The notes beneath the pieces were generated by a model. The model searched no databases and was not told the DNA's origin. It worked only from the letters and a program-made list of their open reading frames with translations. Positions 8,173 through 16,903 of a stretch of DNA of 64,000 bases are shown piece by piece. A program made the position numbers and the translations under genes. This stretch comes from Bacteroidia bacterium. Its GTDB lineage: Bacteria > Bacteroidota > Bacteroidia > Bacteroidales > Paludibacteraceae. The stretch lies in assembly GCA_009930305.1 (NCBI GenBank), contig RZYM01000007.1, positions 1 through 64,000 of the forward strand. Reading direction: 5' to 3'. The first letter of the stretch is position 1, and each line of letters opens with the position of its first letter.

Positions 8173-10368
8173 ATGAGTTCATTAAGATTTGAAGTGGTAA
8201 GCGAGGCTTTTAAAAAGAAACCCTTAGCTGTAAGTGCTCCTGGCGCAAGTACTTCCGAGTATTTCGGAAAAAACGTATTCGATCGCAAACAGATGTCAAA
8301 GTATCTTTCGAAGGAAACAATGAAAGTCATTTGTAACGTTATTGATAAGGGCGATGTATTAGATCGCGAAATTGCTAACCATGTTGCTGCAGGTATGAAA
8401 ATGTGGGCAATGGAAATGGGAGCAACACACTATACTCACTGGTTTCAGCCATTAACCGAAGGTACAGCCGAAAAGCATGATTCATTTATAGAATACATAG
8501 GTGCACCGGGCGAGGGAGTCATCGAAGAATTTTCAGGCAAATTGCTTGCTCAGCAAGAGCCTGATGCATCAAGTTTCCCTAATGGTGGTATCCGTAATAC
8601 TTTTGAAGCACGCGGTTATACAGCATGGGATCCTTCATCACCTGCATTTATAGTTGACGATACATTGTGTATTCCTACAGTATTCGTTTCATATACAGGT
8701 GAGGCATTAGACTACAAAACACCTTTGTTAAAGGCACTTAATGCAGTAGATAAAGCAGCAACGGATGTTTGCAATTATTTTGACAGCTCTGTAAAGAAAG
8801 TGTATTCATACTTAGGTTGGGAACAAGAATATTTCTTGGTTGATGAAGGTTTATATGCAGCACGTCCCGATTTATTACTTACAGGACGTACTCTAATGGG
8901 ACACGAAAGTGCTAAGAACCAACAGCTTGAAGATCATTACTTTGGAGCTATTCCTGCTCGTGTTCAGGCTTTTATGAAAGAGTTGGAGTTTGAGGCATAT
9001 AAATATGAAATTCCTTGCAAAACACGTCATAATGAGGTAGCACCAAACCAGTTTGAGTTAGCTCCTATTTATGGCGAAACCAACTTAGCAAACGACCAGA
9101 ACTTACTTCTTATGTCGTTAATGTATCGTATAGCGCGTAAACACGGATTTCGTGTATTGCTTCACGAAAAACCATTTGCAGGCATCAACGGTTCAGGAAA
9201 ACATAATAACTGGTCGCTTGGTACAGATACCGGTGTAGGCTTACTTACTCCGGGAAAAACACCTGAAGAGAACTTGCAGTTTGTAACTTTCCTTCTTAAT
9301 ATATTGATGGCAGTTTATAAAAACAATGCACTTTTAAAAGCATCTATTATGACTGCACAGAATGCGCACCGTTTAGGAGCAAATGAGGCACCTCCTGCAA
9401 TCATATCTGCATTCCTCGGAACTCAGATTTCGGCAGTTTTGGACAAGTTGGAAATGAGTAGCAGCGAAGAAGCTATTGTAATGGATAGCAAGAAGAAAAT
9501 GAAACTTGGCGTTACACATATACCCGAAGTATTAGTTGATAATACCGATCGTAACAGGACTTCGCCATTTGCATTTACCGGAAATCGTTTCGAATTCCGT
9601 GCTGTTGGTTCTTCAGCAAACTGTGCATCAGCAATGATAGCATTAAACTCGGCTGTAGCATGTCAATTAAAAGAGTTTAAGACAACAGTTGATGCAAAAA
9701 TAGCTTCAGGTGTGACTAAAGAGAAGGCTATTTTCGATGTATTAAAACAGTATATCAAAGAATCGAAGTCAATTAGATTTGACGGAAATGGTTATTCTGA
9801 AGCGTGGAAGCAGGAGGCTAAAAAACGTGGTTTAGATTGCGAAACGAGTGTTCCTATAATCTATGATGCTTATACTACTGATGCAAGCGTTAAGTTATTT
9901 GCTGAAACGGGTGTATTTAACAAAATAGAGTTGGAAGCTCGTAATGAGGTTAAATGGGAGACTTATACTAAGAAGATTCAGATTGAAGCCAGGGTATTGG
10001 GTGATATGGCAATAAATCACATTATTCCGGTTGCAACTCGTTATCAGTCTTTATTGTTAGATAATGTATATAAGATGATGCAGGTATATGATAAAGAGAA
10101 GGCTGCTCGTTTAAGTGCTCATGATAATTCTATTATTGAAGAGTTGTCTGATAATATATCTATTATTAAGCAAAAGGTTGAGGAGATGGTTGCGGCTCGT
10201 AAGGTTGCAAATAAAATCTCTAGCGAGCGTGAAAAGGCGATTGCTTATCATGATACTGTTTTACCTTTCTTTGACGAGATTCGTGTTTACACAGATAAAC
10301 TCGAAATGATTGTTGATGATGAAATGTGGACTCTTCCTAAATATCGCGAGATGTTGTTTATTAGATAG
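8173..10368 (+). CDS. glnN: glutamine synthetase type III
   Basis: GlnN joins ammonium to glutamate with ATP. At 731 residues it has the long GSIII length (GSI and GSII are about 350-470). The GSIII-specific N-terminal segment contains THYTHWFQPL and TAEKHDSF. Core motifs include the metal-binding EQEYF region near 217-221, KTRHNEVAPNQFE near 284-296 and the ATP/substrate segment INGSGKHNNWS. No adenylylation site of the GSI type is expected; GSIII control is usually transcriptional or by PII-like signals. It follows amt and ends at a strong terminator. Confidence 0.97.
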   Translation: MSSLRFEVVSEAFKKKPLAVSAPGASTSEYFGKNVFDRKQMSKYLSKETMKVICNVIDKGDVLDREIANHVAAGMKMWAMEMGATHYTHWFQPLTEGTAEKHDSFIEYIGAPGEGVIEEFSGKLLAQQEPDASSFPNGGIRNTFEARGYTAWDPSSPAFIVDDTLCIPTVFVSYTGEALDYKTPLLKALNAVDKAATDVCNYFDSSVKKVYSYLGWEQEYFLVDEGLYAARPDLLLTGRTLMGHESAKNQQLEDHYFGAIPARVQAFMKELEFEAYKYEIPCKTRHNEVAPNQFELAPIYGETNLANDQNLLLMSLMYRIARKHGFRVLLHEKPFAGINGSGKHNNWSLGTDTGVGLLTPGKTPEENLQFVTFLLNILMAVYKNNALLKASIMTAQNAHRLGANEAPPAIISAFLGTQISAVLDKLEMSSSEEAIVMDSKKKMKLGVTHIPEVLVDNTDRNRTSPFAFTGNRFEFRAVGSSANCASAMIALNSAVACQLKEFKTTVDAKIASGVTKEKAIFDVLKQYIKESKSIRFDGNGYSEAWKQEAKKRGLDCETSVPIIYDAYTTDASVKLFAETGVFNKIELEARNEVKWETYTKKIQIEARVLGDMAINHIIPVATRYQSLLLDNVYKMMQVYDKEKAARLSAHDNSIIEELSDNISIIKQKVEEMVAARKVANKISSEREKAIAYHDTVLPFFDEIRVYTDKLEMIVDDEMWTLPKYREMLFIR

Positions 10369-10407
10369 TACTTTGGGGTAGTTATAAAACCTCACTCATT
10401 TTCGGAA

Positions 10408-10457
10408 CAGGCATTGATTGCAGAGATTTGGCTCTGCAGTCGATGCTTGTTTATTTT
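10408..10457 (+). terminator. strong intrinsic terminator of glnN
   Basis: An 18-bp stem, all positions paired if G-U is allowed, runs from 10408-10425 to 10432-10449 with a 6-nt loop. Its core is TGCAGAG/CTCTGCA. It is followed directly by TTTATTTT. It lies 40 bp after the glnN stop and closes the nitrogen island. Confidence 0.8.
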
Positions 10458-10640
10458 AAAGAAATACCTATTCAAAATGGATTTAAAAATAAATAGAATT
10501 CCGTATTTTCGCATATTCTATACTAAAACATTTTAGTAATTTAACGATACGAATGTTGGAATGTCATTTACAAAGAATTTATCCAAGTTTAAGATTTTAC
10601 GTGCAGATTCAGGTTTGTTCGTAATTCTTGCTTGCACTTC

Positions 10641-11290
10641 GTGCCTACCGTGGCTTCGCCATAATTTGATAATAATTTAAGATTACATTTTTCCAAGCTT
10701 GTACTTCATATTTATACTTTTTGGGGGCATCTACCCCAAACCCCGACATACTTTTTTGTCGATACAAAAAAGTATGCAAAAAAAATCAGGCTAGTGACTG
10801 CTGATCTCAAAAAACTTAACGGTTTGTTCGCTAAAAACCAGAAACTCATCGACTGCGTCGATTCAAACAGCTGTTTTTTTTAACGCTCACTTCACCTGTT
10901 TTTTGGCTCTTCAGTCAATGCCTGTCCTAATCAATGAGTAAAGCTTTACTCGTTAAGACCGCCTAGTAAATTATTGCGTGTAAAAAATCAGACTGAAGCA
11001 ATCGTCAAAAACTGCGTCCCGTAGGGCGCATAGCAGTTTTAGATTGCAGAAGGCAATTTTTAGCAATAAGTTACAGCGGAACAAAAAAGGCGCTTTTCTT
11101 TTGATTCGTTTTCTTTGGACAAGACAAAGAAAATGAATTGGGGTCCGGGGCGAAGCCACGGTAGGCACAAAGTGCATATTGTGACTTTGTGATTTTATAA
11201 GACAAAGAAAATGAATTGAAGTCTGAGCAAAGCCACGGTAGGCACCCTCATTTTTATACAAAATTTTACTCCTTAAGACCTCTTAGTAAA
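10641..11290. repeat. gene-free repeat block: inverted and direct repeats
   Basis: GTGCCTACCGTGGCTTCGCC at 10641-10660 recurs as its exact reverse complement at 11149-11168 and, with slight change, at 11227-11245. A 20-bp segment, AAGACAAAGAAAATGAATTG, occurs at 11121 and again at 11199, a 78-bp period. A 26-bp semi-palindrome (TTTACTC...TAGTAAA) occurs at 10945-10970 and 11265-11290 with 23 of 26 identical. The 96-residue minus-strand ORF at 10971-11261 is only a translation of these repeats. I read this as a decayed repeat family or a non-autonomous element; no transposase is visible. Confidence 0.65.
10747..10776. repeat. perfect 13-bp inverted repeat
   Basis: CATACTTTTTTGT and ACAAAAAAGTATG are exact reverse complements separated by CGAT. 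Just upstream, TTGGGG...CCCCAA (10721-10739) forms another 6-bp hairpin. Both lie inside the repeat block. On the plus strand this could act as an additional terminator or as the tip of a repeat element. Confidence 0.6.
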
Positions 11291-11947
11291 AGTCTTGAGA
11301 CTATATCCGCAATCGTGTGTTGTGAATTAACAAAATGTAGGATTATTGTTTGTGAAATTAACTATAAACTAATTTCACAAATTGATGTATAATAAATGAT
11401 TTTTAATCCTTTTATTATCAATTATATAACTATTTCTTCCGATGAATAGGCATTTTTATTTAATTTATAAAATTATGTTACAAAACTGCACTATAATATT
11501 CTCTGTAAATGCGAAATTTTGTGGAGTTAATAGGGTGTTGTACAATTGAAAAATTGTTTGTATATTAGCATTGTATTGTGGTGATAAGCCTTTTTGTTTG
11601 TGCGTATTGTGGTGATTAATAGGTTTTTACCACTCTTTGATATAGTTGTGTTTAGGAATGCAGTTATTTAAAAAAAGGGTACAATTATTAAAATTGAGTC
11701 ACAAAAATTGAACATTAACAATATTTAACTGGGTAAAATTGAAATATTTTTAGTTCGACGTTGTTTTAACAAGTTTTTAAAAAAGTATATGGTTTTTTGA
11801 TATAGTATTTTAAAACCATTTTTCTCATAACAATTTAGTTTTTAGGTTTGAAGGAAACGTATTGATAAATTTAAAATTCATTTGTGCTAAAAAGTACAGT
11901 ATATATTATTCGGATAAATAACAAAACAACAAATAAAAAACAAGAAC
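11291..11947 (+). other. AT-rich gene-free leader of the exoprotein operon
   Basis: No open reading frame of note and no RNA gene is seen in these 657 bases. A 13-bp direct repeat GTATTGTGGTGAT occurs at 11573-11585 and 11604-11616 (31-bp period). TAGGTTTG at 11843-11850 fits the -7 consensus but lacks a -33 partner. The region probably holds the promoter and a long leader for the downstream exoprotein genes. Confidence 0.4.
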
Positions 11948-14900
11948 ATGAAACAAGAACTATTACACCATGTGAAAAATCAATCTAATGTGCGGAATTT
12001 ATCCGGCTTTGGTTTGTTTAATGGGATGGCAAAGTCTTTAAAATTTGCTCTTTTGTCATTGGTGTTTATATTATTAGGATTTGTATTTGGTACACAAGAT
12101 GTGCAAGCAGCAACGTACCCGGCTAGTCAAACAGTGTATGTGGAATCTTCCAGTGACTATGGTACAGTAAAACTTTACGCCTGGGGCGGAACGTATTCAA
12201 ATCCGGGTTGGTGCGGAGAAACTATGACTTCATTGGGTTTAATCGGAAGTAAATATTATTGGTCAATAACATTGAATGGTACATTTACAAGTATGATTGT
12301 TTGCGATAATAGTTGTACCAAGATTAGTGGAAATACTGATGGTGTAGCTAGTGACGGAACTACAACAAATTGTATAACTGTTACTGGAAGCAGTTACTCT
12401 TGGAAGTTATTTAATTGTACAAGCTATTCAGATTGTCCTTCAAACGTTTTAACAGGAACCAATGTTATGTTTTATATAAACCAAAGTTATGGAGGAACAT
12501 TAGGAATTACAAATAATTCTTCTTCAAGTTGTATTGCAAATGGAACCAACTTAGGCAATAATAATGCTTACATAAATATGGCAAAGGCATCAGTTCCCGG
12601 AACAATGAGTGTATCTAATAATTGCGGTGGTTGGGTAGGAACAGGTGCATTTTCAAGGTCAACAGCATATAATGCCGGTAATTATTTTGTAACGGGCGAT
12701 TCCAAATCTAACACAAGTGCAACCACTGCATCACTTTCAGCTTCTTCTACATCGATAGCCGCAGGTACATCTTCAATTAACATTACCTCAACAGCTGGCA
12801 GTGTAAATTCTTCTTTTGGTAAAAAGTTGGCAATACAATACTATATTAGTACAACAAAATATGGTTGTGATTTTGCTAACACATCAGGAGTAGCAACAAC
12901 AATAAATACCTCAAGTTTATCGCAAGGAACATATAAAATAAAATCAGTTTTAACTGACGGAACAATATATTATCTAGGTGATTCGATTAATTTATATGTT
13001 ACTCCTTCACCTTTTACTTTCGGCACTATCAATAGGACTAGTTGTACTACCGCAAATCTGGCATGGTCTGCAAATGCACCAGCTTTGTTGGTTCGTTATG
13101 AGGGAAGTAGTCCATCCATAACCAACCCTACTCATGGTCAAAGTTATTCATCCGGAAATACTATTGGAGCAGGAACTGTTGTATACAGCGGAACATCAGA
13201 TAATTATACAGCAACTTTTGATGCAGATAAAATATACACGTTTGTCATATACAGAGTGTCTGCATCAGGATATTTGTATTCAACCTCGGCATCAACAACT
13301 TTGCCTAAAGGAGTTCCTACTGTAACGACTACTGCTGCTTCAAGTATAGATGCTACTAGTGCTACTTTGGGTGGTAATGTTACAGCACAAGGTGTTGGTG
13401 GTGCAATGTCAAATCGTGGTATAGAGTGGACTCTTACTGTTGGAGGCAAAACAGCCGGTGATAAAGAAATTATAAGTACTGAAAATGCTACCGGTACTTT
13501 CTCAAAATCGTTTACAGGTTTAACAAGTAGTACAACTTACAAGTATAAGGCAATCGCTTCAAATAATTCTTGTTCAAGTACTTATGGTTATGGTGCGGAA
13601 GAGTCATTTACAACTTCAACATCTTGCACCACACCTACTGCAACTCAATATACATTGAGTGATAATTCAAAAACTTATACAGGATCGTCATTGAGTCCTA
13701 CAATAACACCGGCATCTGGTGCCGGAACAGTAAGTAAGGTATATTATAATGACGTAGAAGGTACAGGTGCAACAACTGTAGGTTCTTATACAATAAAGGT
13801 AGATGTAAATGCCGGTACTACGTATTGTGCAGCTACAGGAATAAGTTTAGGTACATTTACAATAAACAAAGCAGATCAAGCGTCTATTTCTATTGATGAT
13901 ATTTCAGGAACACTTTGTGTAGGTGCAGAATATGAGTTATCTGTTACAGGAGGGTCAGGAACAGGAACAGTTACATACACAAAAGAGAGTGGTGATGCGA
14001 CAGCAACAATTACCGGAAATAAGATTACTTTTACCAGTTCCGGAACCTATAAGATAAAAGCAGTAAAAGCAGCTGATACTAATTATAATGAATCATCAGC
14101 TGCATATACATCAGATCTAACTATAAATGCAGGATCTGTTGGTGGTACTGCAACAGCAACAGCAAGCTCTGTTTGCTCAGGTAGTGGTACAACAATAACA
14201 CTTACAGGTAATACAGGTACTATTCAATGGCAATCGTCAACAAATGGTACAGATTACTCTGATATTAGTGGAGCAACATCATCACCATTATCAACAGGTA
14301 ATTTAACTGTAAAAACATGGTACCGTGCTACAGTAACGAATGGTAGTTGTGGTTCGGCAAATTCATCAGTAGCCACAGTCGATATAACATCAGTGCCTAC
14401 AGTTTCAATTACGAGTGGCCCTGATAAAATGTGTGGATCATTGACAACTGCTGGTACATATACAGCAACCTCAGTAACCGGTGCAAGTTATACCTGGTCG
14501 GATGATGTAGAGGGTTTATCTGAATATTCTAAAACAGATAATTCAGTTACATTTACTACAGGAGCTGTAGTTTCTTCAGGAAAGATATATGTATATGCAA
14601 CTCTTAGCGGATGTAACAGTAATACAGCAGAAAAGTCTGTTGCCATAGTAACTCGTCCAACCGTAACCGGTACAACGGGTGCATCGCGTTGTGGTACAGG
14701 AACAGCAGATATTTCAGCTACAGTTAGTGGAGGTAGTGTTGATTGGTATGATGCAGCATCAGCAGGAACTAAAAAAGGTAGTAGTGCTTCCAGTGCTAAT
14801 TTTACTACAGCTTCTTTATCTGAAAATACAACATTTTATGCGGAAGCGAATGATGGAGGTTGTTTAAGTGCAACAAGAACAGCAGCAGCAGTAACTATTA

Positions 14901-15178
14901 AAACATCTCCTGTGTTATCAGCAATAAGTGGAGCAGCATCAACAACCCAATACAACCCCGAAACGTATACTGCAACAGGTAGCGATTTGGGAACTATTAC
15001 ATGGGAAATAGTTGATACACCGGCACATGCAAATATTTCAGCAACAACCGGAAGCAGCACAGTATTTAAAGCTAAGGATGGTTCATATACATTAAGTGTA
15101 ACAGCAAATAATGATGGTTGTACCGATAATGAAACTAAGGGAATAACAGTAAGTATAGACAGCGAAACATGTCAATAA
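11948..15178 (+). CDS. secreted Ig-repeat exoprotein with N-terminal starch-binding-like module
   Basis: The 1,076-residue product has a 27-residue polar lead, then a hydrophobic signal segment ending near VQA-A (residue 54). Residues about 60-130 resemble a CBM26-type starch-binding module (YVESSSDYGTVKLYAWGG). Several Ig/FN3-like and MBG-like units follow, rich in Thr, Ser and Gly. Cysteines recur in SVCSGSG-type Ig units. The protein ends in a beta-strand and ...SETCQ, with no recognisable T9SS sorting domain; a double stop TAATAG follows. A cell-surface or secreted adhesion role is inferred from architecture only. First gene of a five-gene run. Confidence 0.75.
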   Translation: MKQELLHHVKNQSNVRNLSGFGLFNGMAKSLKFALLSLVFILLGFVFGTQDVQAATYPASQTVYVESSSDYGTVKLYAWGGTYSNPGWCGETMTSLGLIGSKYYWSITLNGTFTSMIVCDNSCTKISGNTDGVASDGTTTNCITVTGSSYSWKLFNCTSYSDCPSNVLTGTNVMFYINQSYGGTLGITNNSSSSCIANGTNLGNNNAYINMAKASVPGTMSVSNNCGGWVGTGAFSRSTAYNAGNYFVTGDSKSNTSATTASLSASSTSIAAGTSSINITSTAGSVNSSFGKKLAIQYYISTTKYGCDFANTSGVATTINTSSLSQGTYKIKSVLTDGTIYYLGDSINLYVTPSPFTFGTINRTSCTTANLAWSANAPALLVRYEGSSPSITNPTHGQSYSSGNTIGAGTVVYSGTSDNYTATFDADKIYTFVIYRVSASGYLYSTSASTTLPKGVPTVTTTAASSIDATSATLGGNVTAQGVGGAMSNRGIEWTLTVGGKTAGDKEIISTENATGTFSKSFTGLTSSTTYKYKAIASNNSCSSTYGYGAEESFTTSTSCTTPTATQYTLSDNSKTYTGSSLSPTITPASGAGTVSKVYYNDVEGTGATTVGSYTIKVDVNAGTTYCAATGISLGTFTINKADQASISIDDISGTLCVGAEYELSVTGGSGTGTVTYTKESGDATATITGNKITFTSSGTYKIKAVKAADTNYNESSAAYTSDLTINAGSVGGTATATASSVCSGSGTTITLTGNTGTIQWQSSTNGTDYSDISGATSSPLSTGNLTVKTWYRATVTNGSCGSANSSVATVDITSVPTVSITSGPDKMCGSLTTAGTYTATSVTGASYTWSDDVEGLSEYSKTDNSVTFTTGAVVSSGKIYVYATLSGCNSNTAEKSVAIVTRPTVTGTTGASRCGTGTADISATVSGGSVDWYDAASAGTKKGSSASSANFTTASLSENTTFYAEANDGGCLSATRTAAAVTIKTSPVLSAISGAASTTQYNPETYTATGSDLGTITWEIVDTPAHANISATTGSSTVFKAKDGSYTLSVTANNDGCTDNETKGITVSIDSETCQ

Positions 15179-15184
15179 TAGAGT

Positions 15185-15228
15185 TTGCCTTTGTCGTATG
15201 TCTCTGTTGAGGCATACGGCAGTGGCAA
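15185..15228 (+). other. intercistronic hairpin after the first exoprotein gene
   Basis: TTGCC/GGCAA forms an outer stem and GTCGTATG/CATACGGC (one G-U) an inner stem, separated by a 3x3 internal loop. An A-rich tract follows rather than a U-run, so this looks like an mRNA-processing or stability element and not a full terminator. A comparable hairpin (CTCGAGCC...GGGCGAG, about 16833-16855) sits in the next gap. Confidence 0.45.
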
Positions 15229-15268
15229 AAAAAATAAAATAAAAGAAATAAATTAAAACGATTATAAC

Positions 15269-16810
15269 ATGAAAAACATCGACCTAACAAAAAACAAACT
15301 AAATACCATATTTAAAAGGTATGGTTTGATTTTGTCATTACTGTTTGTAACATTAGGATATAGCGGAAGCGCATGGGCTACAACATATTATTTGTTGTGG
15401 GGTACTAATGATAATCCGGCTAATTGGTCAAATAATATGGAAGAAGTTGCCGATAATAACTTTACTTGGGATATAGGAGAGATAGCAGCTTCAACAACCA
15501 TATTTTTTGGTGTATCAACTACAACTTCATCTACTAATATGATAAGTGCTAATGGTGCGACTAGAAATTGTGGTATATGTAATTGGTTTCAGGGTCAAGA
15601 GAACGGCGGAAAATATTTTAGTAAGTTTAATTTATCAAGTACACAATCTGTTAGAATTGTTTATAATCATGATAGCCCTGGCACTTACACTATCTCAGCA
15701 GCCGGCCTTGCTGTTGCAACAAGCATAACAGGCGGATCAATATCGCCAACATCAGCAACCGTTTCGTCTGGTGGCAATCAGTCATTTACCGTAACGCCAA
15801 GTACAGGATATGTAGTAACAGCTGTATCATATAGTGGTACTGCAACAAATAATTGGACAAGCGGGAATACAATTAGCTTAACCAACATAACATCAGCGGG
15901 AACTTTAACAGTAACTTGCGGACCCTCAGTACCTGTTGTACGTATGGGAGATATACCAACTCCTAATCCTGCCACAAACGAAGCCGTAACAGCATACGCA
16001 TATTTAGCAAAAACAGGTTGCGCCAACGTAACAAAATTACGTATATATATAGGTAAAGACGGGTCACCTACAAAATCATCAGATTATGTAGAATATACAA
16101 CAGGAAATCCATACTCAATTAATAATCAATATGCCATAACAATACCTGCCGCAACACTAAACGAGATAGCGGATGGAGCATCAAGCTTTACTGCTCACAT
16201 TAAGGCTACAGGTTTCAATAGCGCAGGCGAATCTGAATTATCAGACGAACTTACATTCACTTACCAAGCATGTCCGATTGGAGTTGAGATAACTCCAAGT
16301 TCAGGTGAGATGCTTGTCGATTCGATCACTACATTCAGCACATCAGTTTCAGGTGCCAGTGGTACTCCAACATACAAATGGTATGTTAATAATGTAGAAC
16401 AATCAGGCCAAACATCATCAACTTTTGATTTTACGCCAACAGTAGCAGGCAGTTATGCAGTAAAAGTTGAAGTTACAGGCGATTGTACAGGTTCTGCAAC
16501 AGCCAATATGACAACTTGTAACAGTCCTACAATATCGTCATTAACAGTAAGTTCTGACACAACAACACCATGGGAAGCTGTAATCATTACGGCAACTGTT
16601 GCAAATACAGATAATGTTGTATTTACTGCCACAGGAGCGACAATTATAACTACTGAGAATAGTAGTACAGAGTGGGAAGGAAAATTCAAAGCCGGTACTG
16701 TTAAAACATACGTTGTTACAGCTACGGCTACTTCAAGCAGTTCAACTTGCGGATCAGATACCGAAACTGTAGAAATAGATGTAGAAGCCGACGTGGAGGT
16801 ATGTCCATAA
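15269..16810 (+). CDS. secreted Ig-like exoprotein
   Basis: Unrecognised 513-residue exoprotein. The N-terminus (KRYGLILSLLFVTLGYSGSA, cleavage near AWA-T) closely resembles that of the next gene, which suggests a shared export type or common origin. Residues 40-140 form an unknown module. Residues about 150-215 contain a bacterial-repeat-like unit (GGSISPTSATVSSGGNQSFT). Two further Ig/PKD-like domains follow. It ends ...DVEVCP, again Cys plus one residue, with no T9SS type A or B domain visible. It lies 90 bp after the first exoprotein gene and 93 bp before the largest. Confidence 0.7.
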   Translation: MKNIDLTKNKLNTIFKRYGLILSLLFVTLGYSGSAWATTYYLLWGTNDNPANWSNNMEEVADNNFTWDIGEIAASTTIFFGVSTTTSSTNMISANGATRNCGICNWFQGQENGGKYFSKFNLSSTQSVRIVYNHDSPGTYTISAAGLAVATSITGGSISPTSATVSSGGNQSFTVTPSTGYVVTAVSYSGTATNNWTSGNTISLTNITSAGTLTVTCGPSVPVVRMGDIPTPNPATNEAVTAYAYLAKTGCANVTKLRIYIGKDGSPTKSSDYVEYTTGNPYSINNQYAITIPAATLNEIADGASSFTAHIKATGFNSAGESELSDELTFTYQACPIGVEITPSSGEMLVDSITTFSTSVSGASGTPTYKWYVNNVEQSGQTSSTFDFTPTVAGSYAVKVEVTGDCTGSATANMTTCNSPTISSLTVSSDTTTPWEAVIITATVANTDNVVFTATGATIITTENSSTEWEGKFKAGTVKTYVVTATATSSSSTCGSDTETVEIDVEADVEVCP

Positions 16811-16903
16811 ATAACTAGTCAGCCAACTTCGCTCGAGCCTTGTTGCTTGGGCGAGGAAGGGCGATAAAAAGCAAAAAGAAAATAAATAAATAAATATAAG
16901 ACA

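Noticed and set aside
10971-11261. 96-residue minus-strand ORF
   Set aside because: It is a translation of the repeat block, with low-complexity Phe/Leu/Cys/Lys runs, no start context and internal repeats matching the DNA repeats.
11948-16810. A single larger exoprotein broken by a frameshift
   Set aside because: The first gene ends in a double stop followed by a hairpin, and the second has its own signal peptide, so they are separate genes.
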